A stretch of 64,000 nucleotides of DNA from Mesostigma viride (GCA_009746045.1 RPFO01000131.1:873773-937772); one strand, 5' to 3'. Shown: positions 48,195-58,561, counted from the first letter of the stretch. Program-made: numbers and translations. The notes: a model not told the origin generated them from the letters alone.

Positions 48195-48467
48195 CTACAA
48201 CACAGCCATTAGCATCATATTTGCCACGGCCGTCCATTGCATGGGACGTGTCACGACAGCGTCCTCGTCTTCTTTTATCGGTCTTCCAAAGGTTGCGAAA
48301 AACATGGAGTTTTGTACAGTAGGCTGATGATGATCGTCGTTATTTTGTTGAGAAATTTTATGGATTATGAAAACGCTTACTGCAAAAATCGCAAGTTTCA
48401 CAAAGTTCATCAAGCGCGTGAGGTCGGAAACGAACCGTTCTGTCCACTTATCAAACTCAAAAGGCAT
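48195..48467 (-). CDS. Small membrane protein, 90 aa
   Basis: One clear membrane helix at about 21-37 (F-V-K-L-A-I-F-A-V-S-V-F-I-I-H) and a weaker one at the C-terminus (A-V-A-N-M-M-L-M-A-V-L). A polar Gln/Asn/Asp/His loop lies between. The family is not recognised. It ends 36 bp from the OTU gene start, on the same strand. Confidence 0.55.
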   Translation of the reverse strand: MPFEFDKWTERFVSDLTRLMNFVKLAIFAVSVFIIHKISQQNNDDHHQPTVQNSMFFATFGRPIKEDEDAVVTRPMQWTAVANMMLMAVL

Positions 48468-48493
48468 TTTTGTTTATTAAAATGACGCCACAA

Positions 48494-48835
48494 TTAAATC
48501 TTAATAGCAATCAACCAAGACGAATACATCAATGCAGCTAACACCACAGTATTCACAATGCCGATCTTCCAAGAATTAAAGCGCGTCTTAAGGTACGTAT
48601 CGATCGCTCCTGCAAGTATAGACAGGGCAAGGACGCCGCTGTTAATTTTGACCTTCTTCAAGTCGACATCTCCCATCTGATCGATCTGCTTAAACTTCTT
48701 CTTCACGGCCGTCGCTGTCAGAGGGAACGTAAGCAAAAGCATGTACGTGAACAAGTTGGTGCTCATCGCGTACTTGATGTCGCTTGAAAGGTTCCCGGCC
48801 GTCTTCAAATTCTTCCAAACCTGGACAATCTCCAT
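48494..48835 (-). CDS. Three-pass membrane protein, 113 aa
   Basis: Hydrophobic segments lie at about 27-45 (L-F-T-Y-M-L-L-L-T-F-P-L-T), 68-82 (V-L-A-L-S-I-L-A-G-A) and 93-111. Lys-rich loops lie between. The family is not recognised. It is divergent from the lipase gene at 48873; the 37-bp gap has TATACTTTAAAAG for the plus strand. Confidence 0.6.
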   Translation of the reverse strand: MEIVQVWKNLKTAGNLSSDIKYAMSTNLFTYMLLLTFPLTATAVKKKFKQIDQMGDVDLKKVKINSGVLALSILAGAIDTYLKTRFNSWKIGIVNTVVLAALMYSSWLIAIKI

Positions 48836-48872
48836 GAAAAAAGAGAGTATACTTTAAAAGAACAAAAAAAAA

Positions 48873-48930
48873 ATGGATCCGGCGATTCTCAAAACTCTTC
48901 GAGATTACGCATTTTACTCGACACTCGTAT
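48873..48930 (+). pseudogene. Class-3 lipase, 5' fragment, interrupted by an autonomous YR element
   Basis: The first 19 codons start at Met 48873, preceded by a TATA-like box and a poly-A stretch. The frame breaks at the element boundary after the 2-bp core (48929-48930). The frame resumes at 57030 on the far side of the 8.1-kb insertion and leads straight into the lipase domain. This fragment alone has no recognisable domain; the assignment rests on the in-frame junction. Confidence 0.6.
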
Positions 48931-49125
48931 CCATTTCTGGCCTTGCCTTGCTTTGCATGCATCACCACAAAACATCAAATTTATTACAATATGTGTGCTA
49001 GCTCTATACGGTGGAATAACACAGACATGTCTACCAGATGGCAACACGGCCATCTGTATGCTAGGGTGAGCACACTATGTGAATGTGCAGGGCCAGCCCA
49101 CAGCAGCTGTGCCCCTGCTCTACCC
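48931..49125 (-). repeat. Repeat B2 (3' terminus), 195 bp
   Basis: B2 matches B1 at 49361-49555. Between B2 and A2 lies the tract GGGTGGGCGGGTGGG (49135-49149), a four-run G-quadruplex motif in the same position as in the other families. Confidence 0.75.
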
Positions 49126-49150
49126 CTTTTGCCAGGGTGGGCGGGTGGGA

Positions 49151-49358
49151 GGCAAAAGAAAACAACCTGCTTCCCTAGAATGGAAGCCCACCCTTTATAG
49201 CAACCACCTCTCCAGCCAACCCCTACCTGGGTGGCTGGGGTACGGGTGCCAGCACAAAAAAATATTTTTTCTAAAATTATTTTTTCTTTTGGTGCTATAC
49301 GGCGTTGCATTCTCCGCTCAGCAGGTTAGTCATAGATAAAATGAGCATAGCTCACCAA
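49151..49358 (-). repeat. Repeat A2, 208 bp
   Basis: A2 matches A1 at 56820-57027, the element's 5' terminus. It is joined to B1 by the AT core at 49359-49360. Confidence 0.75.
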
Positions 49359-49750
49359 ATCCATTTCTGGCCTTGCCTTGCTTTGCATGCATCACCACAA
49401 AACATCAAATTTATTACAATATGTGTGCTAGCTCTATACGGTGGAATAACACAGACATGTCTACCAGATGGCAACACGGCCATCTGTATGCTAGGGTGAG
49501 CACACTATGTGAATGTGCAGGGCCAGCCCACAGCAGCTGTGCCCCTGCTCTACCCACATCTCCTTACATGGCTAACAGCCGAAAATACGTAGGACATGCA
49601 AAAAAGAAAACTTAAACTACCTAGCTATGGGGGTACTTTGTCCCAACCCAGGTTCACCCTCGGGTTAGTTAAACCATTTCCCCCCTGACCTCCCACACAA
49701 GGGTGAGGTCAGTTGATAGCTAAAAGACGAGAGGTAAAAACAGGAGGACG

Positions 49751-52700
49751 TCAAAACTCGACGCCACCGAAGTGGCGCCGGAAAGCCGCTGGGTCAAAAC
49801 CCAGGGCCTGAGCCCAGAGGGCGGGTGGGATGTCGCGCCCCAGGAGGCTGCGGTGGAGGCCAATGTAGCGCGTGACCGAGAGGGCCGAAGCCCACCGGCC
49901 GCGCAGCTGGATGGCCTCCGGCGACTCGCCAGCGATGGCGTCGTGCGTCGCCCCCCATGCCGGAGGCTGTGAAAAGAAAACATCCCTGGGATGCTCATGC
50001 GGGCCTGCACAGCCTCCCACTGCTGCCTAGCCTGGCTGTACGTTAAGCCTCGAAAGAGGAGTGCATCCGGGGGCTGGCCAGCCGTCAGACGTCGCAGGAG
50101 CCACAAAGAAAGTGGATCCCGGACGAGGACGTGCTGGGCCGCCCCCTGCGCAGTTTTGGGGTTGCGCAGCACAAGGGCACCGACCATGGGCCCTGGCTCG
50201 AGAAGGGGGTGGCCGGGATGAGCCACATCCCGAACCCGCAGCCCTAGCGCCTCGCTAATGCGTAAATACTGCTGGAAAGCAATAATAATCAACGCACTCA
50301 AATGCACCTGTCGACGTGAAACTAGCAACAGGGCAGTGAAATAGCAAAGGCGCCAGGGCATAGGCGGAGGGCTGACAGCCGGAACAAGCCGCTGCCAACC
50401 TGCTAGCAGGCGGTCCGCCAGTACCCAATTCCGAACAATGTCGGGGTAGTACAGGTGCAGACAGGCCTTGGCATGCTGGCATAAGGTACGCCCCCGCCCG
50501 CCTCTGGCATGGTAGACAGCAGAAATCCACTCACAGAAAATGGCTTCGGCGTCAGCTGGGTCGACAGGGCCAGGTGGCGCCCACGCCACGTAGACAGCCG
50601 CCGCACGTCGGTACGCTGGCAAGGTAGACACAGGGTTGACTGTGCCCTCCAAAAGTGCCAAGTCCCGAGGGCGTCGCGCCCCCTCAGGCCCAGGGTTGGG
50701 ATGCACGTCACCACACCGGGTCAAGTCAGGAACCCAAGCGCCACGCCGACTGGCCTTGTCAGCTGGGTTGTGGTCGGTAGCCACCCAGACCCAGTGGCTC
50801 TGCATGTCGCCAGCCAGTGACAGAGCGCAGTAGCGTCGAACCAGCTGGTTGAGACGGTAGGAAGACGACCGCCCTCTGACAAACGCCCCCACCACAGCAC
50901 TGGAGTCTACGAGCCGGACGACTCGCTTACCCCGACACGCCTTGGTCCGGCACGACCACTCGACCCCCTGTGTCGCAGCAATCGCCTCCTTGACGTTGAT
51001 GTGGTTAGGCTGCCCCCGCCACCGGTAGGACAGTGCCGTACGCCAGTGGCCACTATCCAGCAGGCTGTAGTCCCCCTCCTCCATGCGCTCCAGGTCCCAG
51101 TCCTCCCCAGACGTTAAAGCTGTCGTCCGCCACCCCCGCGCTTCGCGCCGGGTCGCCAGCCGGGCACAATCGGCCCCAGGCAGGTCCCTGTAGACCACCC
51201 CACCGCCGGAGCCGCTCGCATCACTTGCGACGACCCGGTCAGAAAGGGGCCGGGCCCTGGCCGCCCTCAAAAAGGGGGCCAGGTCGATCGCCGCCTGAAG
51301 CTCCTGGCGGGCCCCCGCAGGGAGGCGCCAGCGGCGCCCAGGCAGGGAGGCATTCATGGCTGCTAGCAGCCGGTACGTCTCAGACCACACCGAAAGCATG
51401 GGGCGGCACAGCAGATGCATCCACACCCACTTCCCAAGCACAGAACTAAGTTCGCGGTAGTATGTAAACCCGCGATCTAAGATTCTATGAGTAGCGGCGA
51501 TAACTGCCACCACACGCTCAGGAACAGGCACCACGTCACCATCCCTTTGGTGAATGACCCCCACCGCCTGCACACCAGTCTGCTCTGCTGTCGCCCGTAC
51601 CACCTTGTCAGACTTCTGCACCAGCCCAACAGCGGCGTAGGCAGCCTGAACACGATCTAGCTGCTGATTCACCCCATCCACCGACGCACAGTGGGTGAAA
51701 TGGAGATCATCGATCGTCACAGCATGCATACCTTCCAGATCCTGCCGAGATTCGAAGCACGGCGAGGGCGCCAAGGGCGCAGCAGGGTCCTCCTCCAGCC
51801 TCAGCCGGACGGTCTCCCCCGCCTCGTTGGCCTCCGCCACCAGGATCAGCGCGGACATGTTGATGCTCAGCCCACGACTAGCCTCCAACGGCGGCTTGGG
51901 GCCACAGCGGTACAACACAGACTGATGCACACACTGGGCCACCGCGACGGCCAGCTTGTTGCCCATTGGCCAGCACAACATCCACGGCCACACCTTCCGA
52001 CGAGCCCCACTCAGGCCCACCAGATCCGACCACACCGGCATCCACGCACAGTACCGCCGCATCCAAACTGGCAGGCGGAGTCTGTTGTAGTACGAATCCA
52101 AATCTGATACGCCCCCAAAAACATCCTCCCCAGCGCGCGTGGGCAAATCGCAAATCACGCCAAGGTGTGGTAAAAAAGCGGGCATAGGATCAGGTAGTGG
52201 CATGTTGCCACGCCGGTTGTCCACAATCAGCCGTATACGGCCGTCGGGCTTTCCGACCCCGAAAGTACCGTTCACCATAGGCGGCTCCTCCTCAAAAAAT
52301 CCACCCAAAATCCCCCTCTCCACACACACCGTGCAAACCCGCGCGAACTCCTCCATGCTACACCCCCGCGAGATCCGCATCGACTTCTGCAAGATCCGCT
52401 CTGCTGGGCTCAGCGTCCGTACCATCCTACTCTCATCATTCAAAATTGCTCCCCAAGAGGGGGGTAGTAAGTTCAGCACATCCACTTGGCCACCTTCCCC
52501 CGGACCAGGCAAAGCCAAGCGTGCGGCCACTAACGGTTCGTAAGGGGCTCCTTCAGCATATTCACCCCCATCCACTACAGATCCTGCCATTGCCGCTACG
52601 GAACCACCGTTCCGGCGGACAAAGGACCTGCAAGCATCATCGATCCCATCTAGGGCCGCCTGCTGCAGAGGCCCGGGCACACGGGCTGAATCTACAGCAG

Positions 52701-52784
52701 GCGGGTCTCGCCCCCCCCCCCCATCCAGTTTAACGCCCTAACCGTCTGACAGGCTAGTGTGCGAGCATTAAAAGCCCGACTCAT
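49751..52784 (-). pseudogene. Reverse transcriptase-RNase H-tyrosine recombinase, two frameshifts
   Basis: The gene starts near Met 52784 in one frame. A C12 run (52711-52722) moves it to the main frame, which carries a DIRS-type RT (V-T-I-D-D-L), RNase H (S-D-A-S-G-S-G-G, then D-H-N-P-A-D-K-A-S) and the G-D-V-H-P-N-P-G-P motif (50686-50715). The YR domain follows with its first Arg in Y-L-R-I-S-E and the H-S-L-R-H-G-G box. At a C6 run (49951-49956) the frame moves again; the last part carries the nucleophile Tyr in R-Y-I-G-L-H-R-S and ends at 49751. Unlike the array units, RT and YR are in one frame here at the place where those units have their C10 run. Confidence 0.75.
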
Positions 52785-52876
52785 CCTATCGCGCCTACGG
52801 CCTGAGCGTACCTGCTGCCACCAGTCACGAGGTGGCAGGGGTGCTGGAAGAGGTAGTGGAAGAAGGCACCGCTCCC

Positions 52877-53917
52877 TCACTTGTTGTTGTTGGACGGGCC
52901 GCCCTGCCCCTTCTTGCCGGGACCCTGCTCCAGCTTGTGCTGCAGCTTCCCCATGCTCATCGCCGCCCGCACCGCCGGAGACGCCAGCATTGCTCCACCC
53001 TCCTGGAATGGCAGCATTGCCGACGGCGTCCCCTTCCAACCCGTCGACCCCACATCCACCAGCTGGCATGCCGTGATCAGCTTTGCCAGGTACTCGGCTG
53101 CTGCCAGCTCCAGAATTACTTCGGAGCGTGGCGTGGCCCAGTAGCCAAATTCTGTCACCATCGTGTCCAGAATTCCTGCCATCTGCAGGAGCAGCATCCG
53201 CCTCTCCCCGCTGGCTGAGCTGCCGTGCATCGTCAGCATTAACGATGCACGGATGGACTTCCCCCCCACGCTCTCCGCGTAGTCCAGCATTCCTGGCAGC
53301 ACCGCCTCCAGCATGTTGCTCACCAGCACCGGCACTGCATGCCCACTCAGCGCCACCCCCTTCGTGCGCGCCAGTCTGCCAGCAGCCGTCGCTGCGGCTG
53401 GGCTTGCAGCTGCTGGAGTCTTTGCCTGGTCCAGCAGCTTCGACATAGCCGATATTAGGTCGCCAATATCTCCGCCAGTGCGGGCGTTGCCCGGCCGGGA
53501 TGGAAGCCCTCCAGCTGGCGTTGCATAGCCCGTCTCGGTCCCCAGCAGCCGACCTAGGTTTCGGTCCAGGTCCGCCACAGCCTGGTCGATCGCCCCAGGA
53601 GCGCCATCGTCCTCCCCAGCGCCCGCTCCACCATGCCCCGCCCCTCCGCTTCCACCTGCCGAAGGGGGAACACCCCCCGTTCCCACCGCACCTGCTGACA
53701 CTGGTGGGTCCGGCTCTGCAATAGCCTCCCCCAGTTGCGCTGCTAGCACATCGGCCAGGGCCTCCTCCCCATCCCAGTCGCTGACAAACCCCCGTTCCTC
53801 CAGGACGTCCATGACGTTCTTGGCACGCCCCGGAGTGAGCTTCTGGATCCGCTCTAGCCAGTTCCCCTCCCCTAGGATCTTCTGAACCGCAGTGGCGGCC
53901 TCCTTTGGGGTGCATCC
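52877..53917 (-). pseudogene. gag: Gag-like protein, main part, cut by an LTR element
   Basis: The frame is open from the LTR-element boundary (53917) to the stop at 52877. The protein has a Gly/Ala/Pro-rich middle and a helical C-terminal domain homologous to the Gag at 18365. Its N-terminal 22 codons lie at 56683-56750 beyond the nested element, and the two parts join in frame across the CATCC duplication. A Gly-Gln-Asn-Lys tail ends the protein. Confidence 0.7.
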
Positions 53918-54661
53918 TGTCAGAAACCGGGGCTCGGAGGAAAGATCTTTTGCCTGTTATGACCCAGATATTGCACAAGTGTATGGAAAAAACTTCTTGT
54001 ATTAAAATACGTTTACTGAGAGTGGAAAACACGGTGCGGCCAACACTGGGCGCAGTCTACCATAGCCAACACTGGGCCAGGGCAAATGACAATGCCAACA
54101 CTGGGCAGGGTCACACGACCAACACTGGGTCGGGGCCACACACGGCTAGGCAAGCAAACAACTCTAGGCACACAAAGTAGTGGCGGCTAATGCATTATGC
54201 ACCGTTGATTTACATCTGACGGCACTGCAGCTTAGCGTCTCTACAACCACGGAAAGAACACTAGATAATAACGACTTTGCAGCCTGTAATCTATTGTCCA
54301 CATCATGGTACATTGTGTGTGTGGTCTGATAGGCTCAAAGTCCTATCGCCTCCAGGGCGGCACCACAAACTGCGGACCTGATCTGATCCGGAGAGAGCCG
54401 ATGTAAATTACGGCACCTGTAACGGTGCTGACAGGTAACGCTTGCTGTATTCCGAGCAACATCATTCGGATTTTAGTACACTCAAACATTGTATATGATA
54501 TTAAACTAGTCAACGACCTGTGGGTGCAATTAATAGGGATGCAAACCCAACAACAAGTCGTGTAAATAAACACCTAGCTGACGGCGTCAATTTTCCCCGC
54601 ATATAATGCGTGATAACATAATGCGTGACAAAAGTAGAGAAACATCGCTAGATATTTGACA
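53918..54661 (-). repeat. 3' LTR of the gag-only element
   Basis: This LTR is 744 bp, matching 55939-56682. It contains four spaced copies of CCAACACTGGG (about 54040-54132), which may be a promoter or regulatory repeat. Confidence 0.8.
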
Positions 54662-54691
54662 CACCCCCATACTGCATGTCACGTATTCCGG

Positions 54692-55576
54692 CTACTCAAT
54701 GAAAAAACCAGCAGGAACATCTGCCACGTCGTCAGCCAGTGGCTCGCCGTCCATGGTGAAGTGCGCCTCAGGTTTCTTGGACTTGTTCTCCGCCTTCTTG
54801 GACCAGCAGCGATCCTCAGTGTGACCGGTACGGTGGCAGTGCTTGCAGGTCAGCACTTTCCCACCCTTGGTGAGGAAGACTGATTCGTCGATAGTACCCG
54901 CACAGTGGGGGCAGGCAGCAGTATGATACACTGGTGCACTGGAATCTGAGCTGCCAGCTTGGGCCGCGCGGTGCACACGCAGATGGTCGTCCACTTTCAG
55001 GACGGCGGTCTTGTAGTCTTTCCACGTCAAGTCGGGGGGAAGGTTGTACGCCGCCAGGACGGGGCCATACTGGGCAGGAAGTCTGCGGCGGTGTGATGTC
55101 ACCAGGATGGAATCATGGAGTTTATTGTTGCTTAATTTATTATATTGCAGGTACAATCGTTCGGTGAGATTGACATTTGCAGGAACAGAATCCATGGGAA
55201 TCTGCTCAGCTGACAGCAGTTCCTCAAGTGTCGCGGCCTGATGGGTGGATGTCGTTTCGTCACGTCCATAGACGTCAACCAGGACGGTCCACGCCTCGTG
55301 CATATACTTGTTGGGGGCCGTAGCGGCATGCAGTAGCGCGTTGCCGTCGAGGCCAGCAATCAGGGCAGCGTAACCAATTTTTTGCTGCTTTACCACGATC
55401 GGATCCTTTCCAGCTAGTACATCTGAATATCCGAGGGCGTCGAATTGCCCTTCCGCCTTGATTCGGAATCCGGTGAATTTCTTGGGGTCGCTCCCATCAA
55501 AGTTGAGATTCTTGAGAGCACTAAGAACGCTGCTCTCCTTGACTTCTCGTGCCACAGCTGGCGCACCTCCCGACAT
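54692..55576 (-). CDS. gag: Copia-type Gag of the nested LTR element, 294 aa
   Basis: The protein has the UBN2-type capsid domain of Ty1/copia Gag (L-N-F-D-G-S-D near 25; W-T-V-L-V-D-V-Y near 95; L-P-A-Q-Y near 165). A zinc knuckle, C-K-H-C-H-R-T-G-H-T-E-D-R-C, follows at about 243-256, preceded by a second Cys pair C-P-H-C at about 219. It ends 30 bp before the 3' LTR, so no Pol is encoded. The frame is intact, so it may supply particles or act in cis. Confidence 0.8.
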   Translation of the reverse strand: MSGGAPAVAREVKESSVLSALKNLNFDGSDPKKFTGFRIKAEGQFDALGYSDVLAGKDPIVVKQQKIGYAALIAGLDGNALLHAATAPNKYMHEAWTVLVDVYGRDETTSTHQAATLEELLSAEQIPMDSVPANVNLTERLYLQYNKLSNNKLHDSILVTSHRRRLPAQYGPVLAAYNLPPDLTWKDYKTAVLKVDDHLRVHRAAQAGSSDSSAPVYHTAACPHCAGTIDESVFLTKGGKVLTCKHCHRTGHTEDRCWSKKAENKSKKPEAHFTMDGEPLADDVADVPAGFFIE

Positions 55577-55917
55577 GTTCTTGATTGCGTTGGAGATTTG
55601 TAATGTGAAGTAAAGTGTGATTTAATCTCTCCAGAGATACTGCGTTGTTGTCGAGCAGATCCTGTAGATTTCTGATTGAAAAGTCTGGAAGTTCGCTGAA
55701 ACACACACAGTTGAAAAATTCTTGTCGAATGCCACGCAGGAGCCAGCGGCAGTAGGCAGATTCAGGAAACACGCCCGGGAAGATGTCTTCAACTTGGGCA
55801 AAAAGCAGATTTGCTCTTGCGAGGTAGTCTGGGCAAGATTCTTCGGGAAATTGAAAAAGCTCAATTCCAGATCTCAGGTTGCGGTCGTTGGGAATTGGAA
55901 AATATGGGTTCATAGGC
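55521..55917 (-). CDS. Uncertain upstream ORF in the gag-only LTR element
   Basis: The frame begins with a Met about 20 bp after the primer binding site and runs for about 130 residues, overlapping the Gag start by 55 bp. It is hydrophobic and acidic (F-P-E-E-S-C-P-D-Y-L-A-R-A-N-L-L-F-A-Q), somewhat like retroviral capsid sequence. It ends in a different frame from Gag. It could be a diverged gag remnant or a regulatory upstream ORF. Confidence 0.35.
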
Positions 55918-55921
55918 ATCA

Positions 55922-55938
55922 CTCGCTACTCGATACCA
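55922..55938 (-). other. Primer binding site of the gag-only LTR element
   Basis: Directly after the 5' LTR on the minus strand, the sequence TGGTATCGAGTAGCGAG shares its first seven bases with the TGGTATCAGAGC site complementary to initiator tRNA-Met in many copia elements. This fixes the element's orientation. Confidence 0.55.
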
Positions 55939-56682
55939 TGTCAGAAACCGGGGCTCGGAGGAAAGATCTTTTGCCTGTTATGACCCAGATATTGCACAAG
56001 TGTATGGAAAAAACTTCTTGTATTAAAATACGTTTACTGAGAGTGGAAAACACGGTGCGGCCAACACTGGGCGCAGTCTACCATAGCCAACACTGGGCCA
56101 GGGCAAATGACAATGCCAACACTGGGCAGGGTCACACGACCAACACTGGGTCGGGGCCACACACGGCTAGGCAAGCAAACAACTCTAGGCACACAAAGTA
56201 GTGGCGGCTAATGCATTATGCACCGTTGATTTACATCTGACGGCACTGCAGCTTAGCGTCTCTACAACCACGGAAAGAACACTAGATAATAACGACTTTG
56301 CAGCCTGTAATCTATTGTCCACATCATGGTACATTGTGTGTGTGGTCTGATAGGCTCAAAGTCCTATCGCCTCCAGGGCGGCACCACAAACTGCGGACCT
56401 GATCTGATCCGGAGAGAGCCGATGTAAATTACGGCACCTGTAACGGTGCTGACAGGTAACGCTTGCTGTATTCCGAGCAACATCATTCGGATTTTAGTAC
56501 ACTCAAACATTGTATATGATATTAAACTAGTCAACGACCTGTGGGTGCAATTAATAGGGATGCAAACCCAACAACAAGTCGTGTAAATAAACACCTAGCT
56601 GACGGCGTCAATTTTCCCCGCATATAATGCGTGATAACATAATGCGTGACAAAAGTAGAGAAACATCGCTAGATATTTGACA
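55939..56682 (-). repeat. 5' LTR of the gag-only element
   Basis: This LTR is 744 bp, matching 53918-54661. It begins TGTCAAATATC on the minus strand directly next to the CATCC duplication and ends in CTGACA before the primer binding site. Confidence 0.8.
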
Positions 56683-56750
56683 CATCCCTCCTTGGCTGCT
56701 TGCTTGAGTTTCGCTAGGAAATTCCGGTCTGGGGCTGTCACTGTGGACAT
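56683..56750 (-). pseudogene. gag: Gag-like protein of the YR element, N-terminal fragment
   Basis: Twenty-two codons from Met 56750 continue, across the nested LTR element, into 53917-52877. The join across the duplicated CATCC keeps the frame. Between this start and A1 (56820) lies a short leader of about 70 bp. Confidence 0.65.
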
Positions 56751-57027
56751 GGTAGGTTATACTGCTTGATGTGTTATCTTGCGTTTTGTTTTTTGTGTTG
56801 TGGTCACGTGAGGTTCTCAGGCAAAAGAAAACAACCTGCTTCCCTAGAATGGAAGCCCACCCTTTATAGCAACCACCTCTCCAGCCAACCCCTACCTGGG
56901 TGGCTGGGGTACGGGTGCCAGCACAAAAAAATATTTTTTCTAAAATTATTTTTTCTTTTGGTGCTATACGGCGTTGCATTCTCCGCTCAGCAGGTTAGTC
57001 ATAGATAAAATGAGCATAGCTCACCAA

Positions 57028-57670
57028 GTACTCGAATTCCTTCCTTCCATCGTCGTGGGACGTTGTAGAGTGGCCTCGCAAGGGAAAAGCGGCGGTGATT
57101 ACGGACCTAAGCAAGAGAAGGCAAGTTGTTGTCGTTCGAGGGACCGATCCTCGGTCCTTCGAAAGTTACAAACTCAGCACCGAGTGGAATCTCGTGCACT
57201 CGGATGCCGCGGGATGTAAAATCCATTCAGGATACTTGGAATCCGCGACCGCATTACAGAAGCTAGTGTCACCTCGTCTGTGTTCGGGGTTTGATCTGGA
57301 TATTACGGGACATTCGATGGGCGGGGCGGTCGCTTCGTGTCTCTTAGCTCTCCTGCCCGACGACGACGCGAAACAACTTCGCGTCTTTGCGTTCGGAGCG
57401 CCTAGGTTTACGGACGACGAAGGTCGCTCCCGTCTTTCCCAAAGTAGTTCAAAAATCTACTGGCGCGTTGAAGACGAAGACGACCCGATATGTCATTTCC
57501 CTAACCCGTATCTGTACAAGTCAGTAGGGAACGCCTTGGTCTTGAAAGGTGAAGGTCCTAAATGGCTCGGTCTGCGAACCCATATGGTCAACGACGTGCG
57601 CAAAGGATATCTCGGACGGCTACAAGCCGCGGTAGAAGGAAGAGAGGAGTACAAGGTGATCAAGGCCTGA
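57028..57670 (+). pseudogene. Class-3 lipase, 3' part carrying the catalytic domain
   Basis: The frame is open from the element boundary at 57030. The alpha/beta-hydrolase has the oxyanion-side V-V-V-R-G-T-D segment, the nucleophile elbow G-H-S-M-G-G, and later catalytic Asp and His candidates (D-E-D-D-P-I and R-T-H-M). It would cut triacylglycerol or phospholipid acyl esters. Its first 19 codons lie at 48873-48930. The GTG at 57095 is not the natural start. The 3' end overlaps the convergent gene at 57660. Confidence 0.75.
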
Positions 57671-58133
57671 TGAAGGTTGCGGTCGTCGTGTTTTCGTTGC
57701 TATCTTGTACGACTTTGAACGACCATAAATCTTCGTTCATATTCTCAAAATCTTTCATAAAAAACGGCCTACCCTGATTTGTTATTATGAGGTATTTCCC
57801 TTTTTCAACGTCGTCCGGAGTCAAGCTTGGTGTGATCACTGTAATGGCCGTATCGGGACTAAGAGTTACGGTTTTAGTGAGGACTCGACCAAGAAACTCC
57901 ATGGCGCGTTGATCTGCAGGTGATGGAGAGTATTTCCATTTGAAAACGATCGGACAATCAGGAGGGACAGACAAAGAACCCTCTAGGTTGTCATATGTGA
58001 TCGATTCCAATTTAAGATGACACGAACTGGTCATGTTTTTCCAAGAAAATGCCGGTCTGGCCATTCCGGCGCTCGGAAAAAGGTATGATATCGGTGTCAT
58101 GATCGTTACGAATGCGTCTCTCACGGTTGTCAT
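57660..58133 (-). CDS. Hypothetical protein, 157 aa
   Basis: The product is soluble with a beta-rich composition (T-V-T-L-S-P-D-T-A-I-T-V-I-T-P) and no motif I recognise. The start lies under an AT-rich TATATAATACATTC region on the minus strand. It overlaps the lipase 3' end by 11 bp. Confidence 0.55.
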   Translation of the reverse strand: MTTVRDAFVTIMTPISYLFPSAGMARPAFSWKNMTSSCHLKLESITYDNLEGSLSVPPDCPIVFKWKYSPSPADQRAMEFLGRVLTKTVTLSPDTAITVITPSLTPDDVEKGKYLIITNQGRPFFMKDFENMNEDLWSFKVVQDSNENTTTATFIRP

Positions 58134-58220
58134 GTCTAGAATGTATTATATACGGAAATTTTATTTGTTAGCTCGTTACCAAGAAGTGAAAAAATATCAT
58201 TCCAATGTGTCGTACATGAA

Positions 58221-58514
58221 ATGGATTCCAACAACTGGTATAAGGACATGATTGTTCCCGAAACCTTGCAGAAGAAGGTGAGGACGAGCAAGTCCATTGC
58301 CCCGGCTAACAAAGTTCATCACTTGGACCATCCAGATGACGAGGAAGAGGAGATCCGAAATTGGTCCGATGAGGAAGAGATGAAGAAAAATAAGGAAGAG
58401 TTGAAAAAATACATTTCAGATGACAAAGTCGGATCGTACGTTAGAACGACGTACAGAACGGATGCTGGGTCGCTTCGTTCACAGGCGTTGAAAGATGTTC
58501 TTGTGAAGAAGTAG
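58221..58514 (+). CDS. Hypothetical acidic protein, 97 aa
   Basis: The centre is a run of acidic residues (D-D-E-E-E-E-I and D-E-E-E-M) followed by Lys-rich helix K-K-N-K-E-E-L-K-K-Y. There is no membrane segment and no known motif. The start Met lies about 75 bp downstream of an AT-rich region shared with the divergent gene at 58133. Confidence 0.55.
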   Translation: MDSNNWYKDMIVPETLQKKVRTSKSIAPANKVHHLDHPDDEEEEIRNWSDEEEMKKNKEELKKYISDDKVGSYVRTTYRTDAGSLRSQALKDVLVKK

Positions 58515-58528
58515 TCCATGAACGAGAC

Positions 58529-58561
58529 ATGTATAGCTCGTTCTTAGCGACATTCATGTAC
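58529..58561 (+). pseudogene. Membrane-anchored viral protein, first codons, interrupted by a YR element
   Basis: Ten codons from Met 58529 read into the element at the AC core (58560-58561). Removing 58562-60361 rejoins the frame at 60364. The fragment is too short to identify alone. Confidence 0.4.

Larger units (their letters stand above)
53918..56682 (-). mobile_element. Gag-only LTR retrotransposon (non-autonomous) nested in the YR element
   Basis: Two 744-bp LTRs (55939-56682 and 53918-54661) that look identical flank a 1.3-kb interior. The target duplication CATCC is at 53913-53917 and 56683-56687. LTR ends are TGTCA...TGACA. The primer binding site (rc TGGTATCGAGTAGCGAG, 55922-55938) starts like the initiator-tRNA-Met site of plant copia elements. 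A PPT-like TATGGGGGTG precedes the 3' LTR. No integrase or RT is present, so it depends on another element. Matching LTRs imply recent insertion. Confidence 0.85.
48931..57027 (-). mobile_element. Autonomous PAT/Ngaro-like YR retrotransposon, second family
   Basis: On the minus strand: A1 57027-56820 (208 bp), gag, RT-RNase H-YR, B1 49555-49361 (195 bp), A2 49358-49151, G-rich spacer, B2 49125-48931. Its 5' end is TTGGTGAGC, unlike the TCGG ends of the other family. The element carries a nested LTR element at 53918-56682; without it the length would be about 5.3 kb, similar to the 5389-bp unit. There is no target duplication. Two homopolymer frameshifts and the nested insertion make this copy non-functional. 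Confidence 0.85.

Noticed and set aside
49061-49620. Short open frames in the B and A repeats of the minus-strand YR element
   Set aside because: They repeat with the A/B copies, have no domain and do not lie in the gag or RT transcript in a sensible order.
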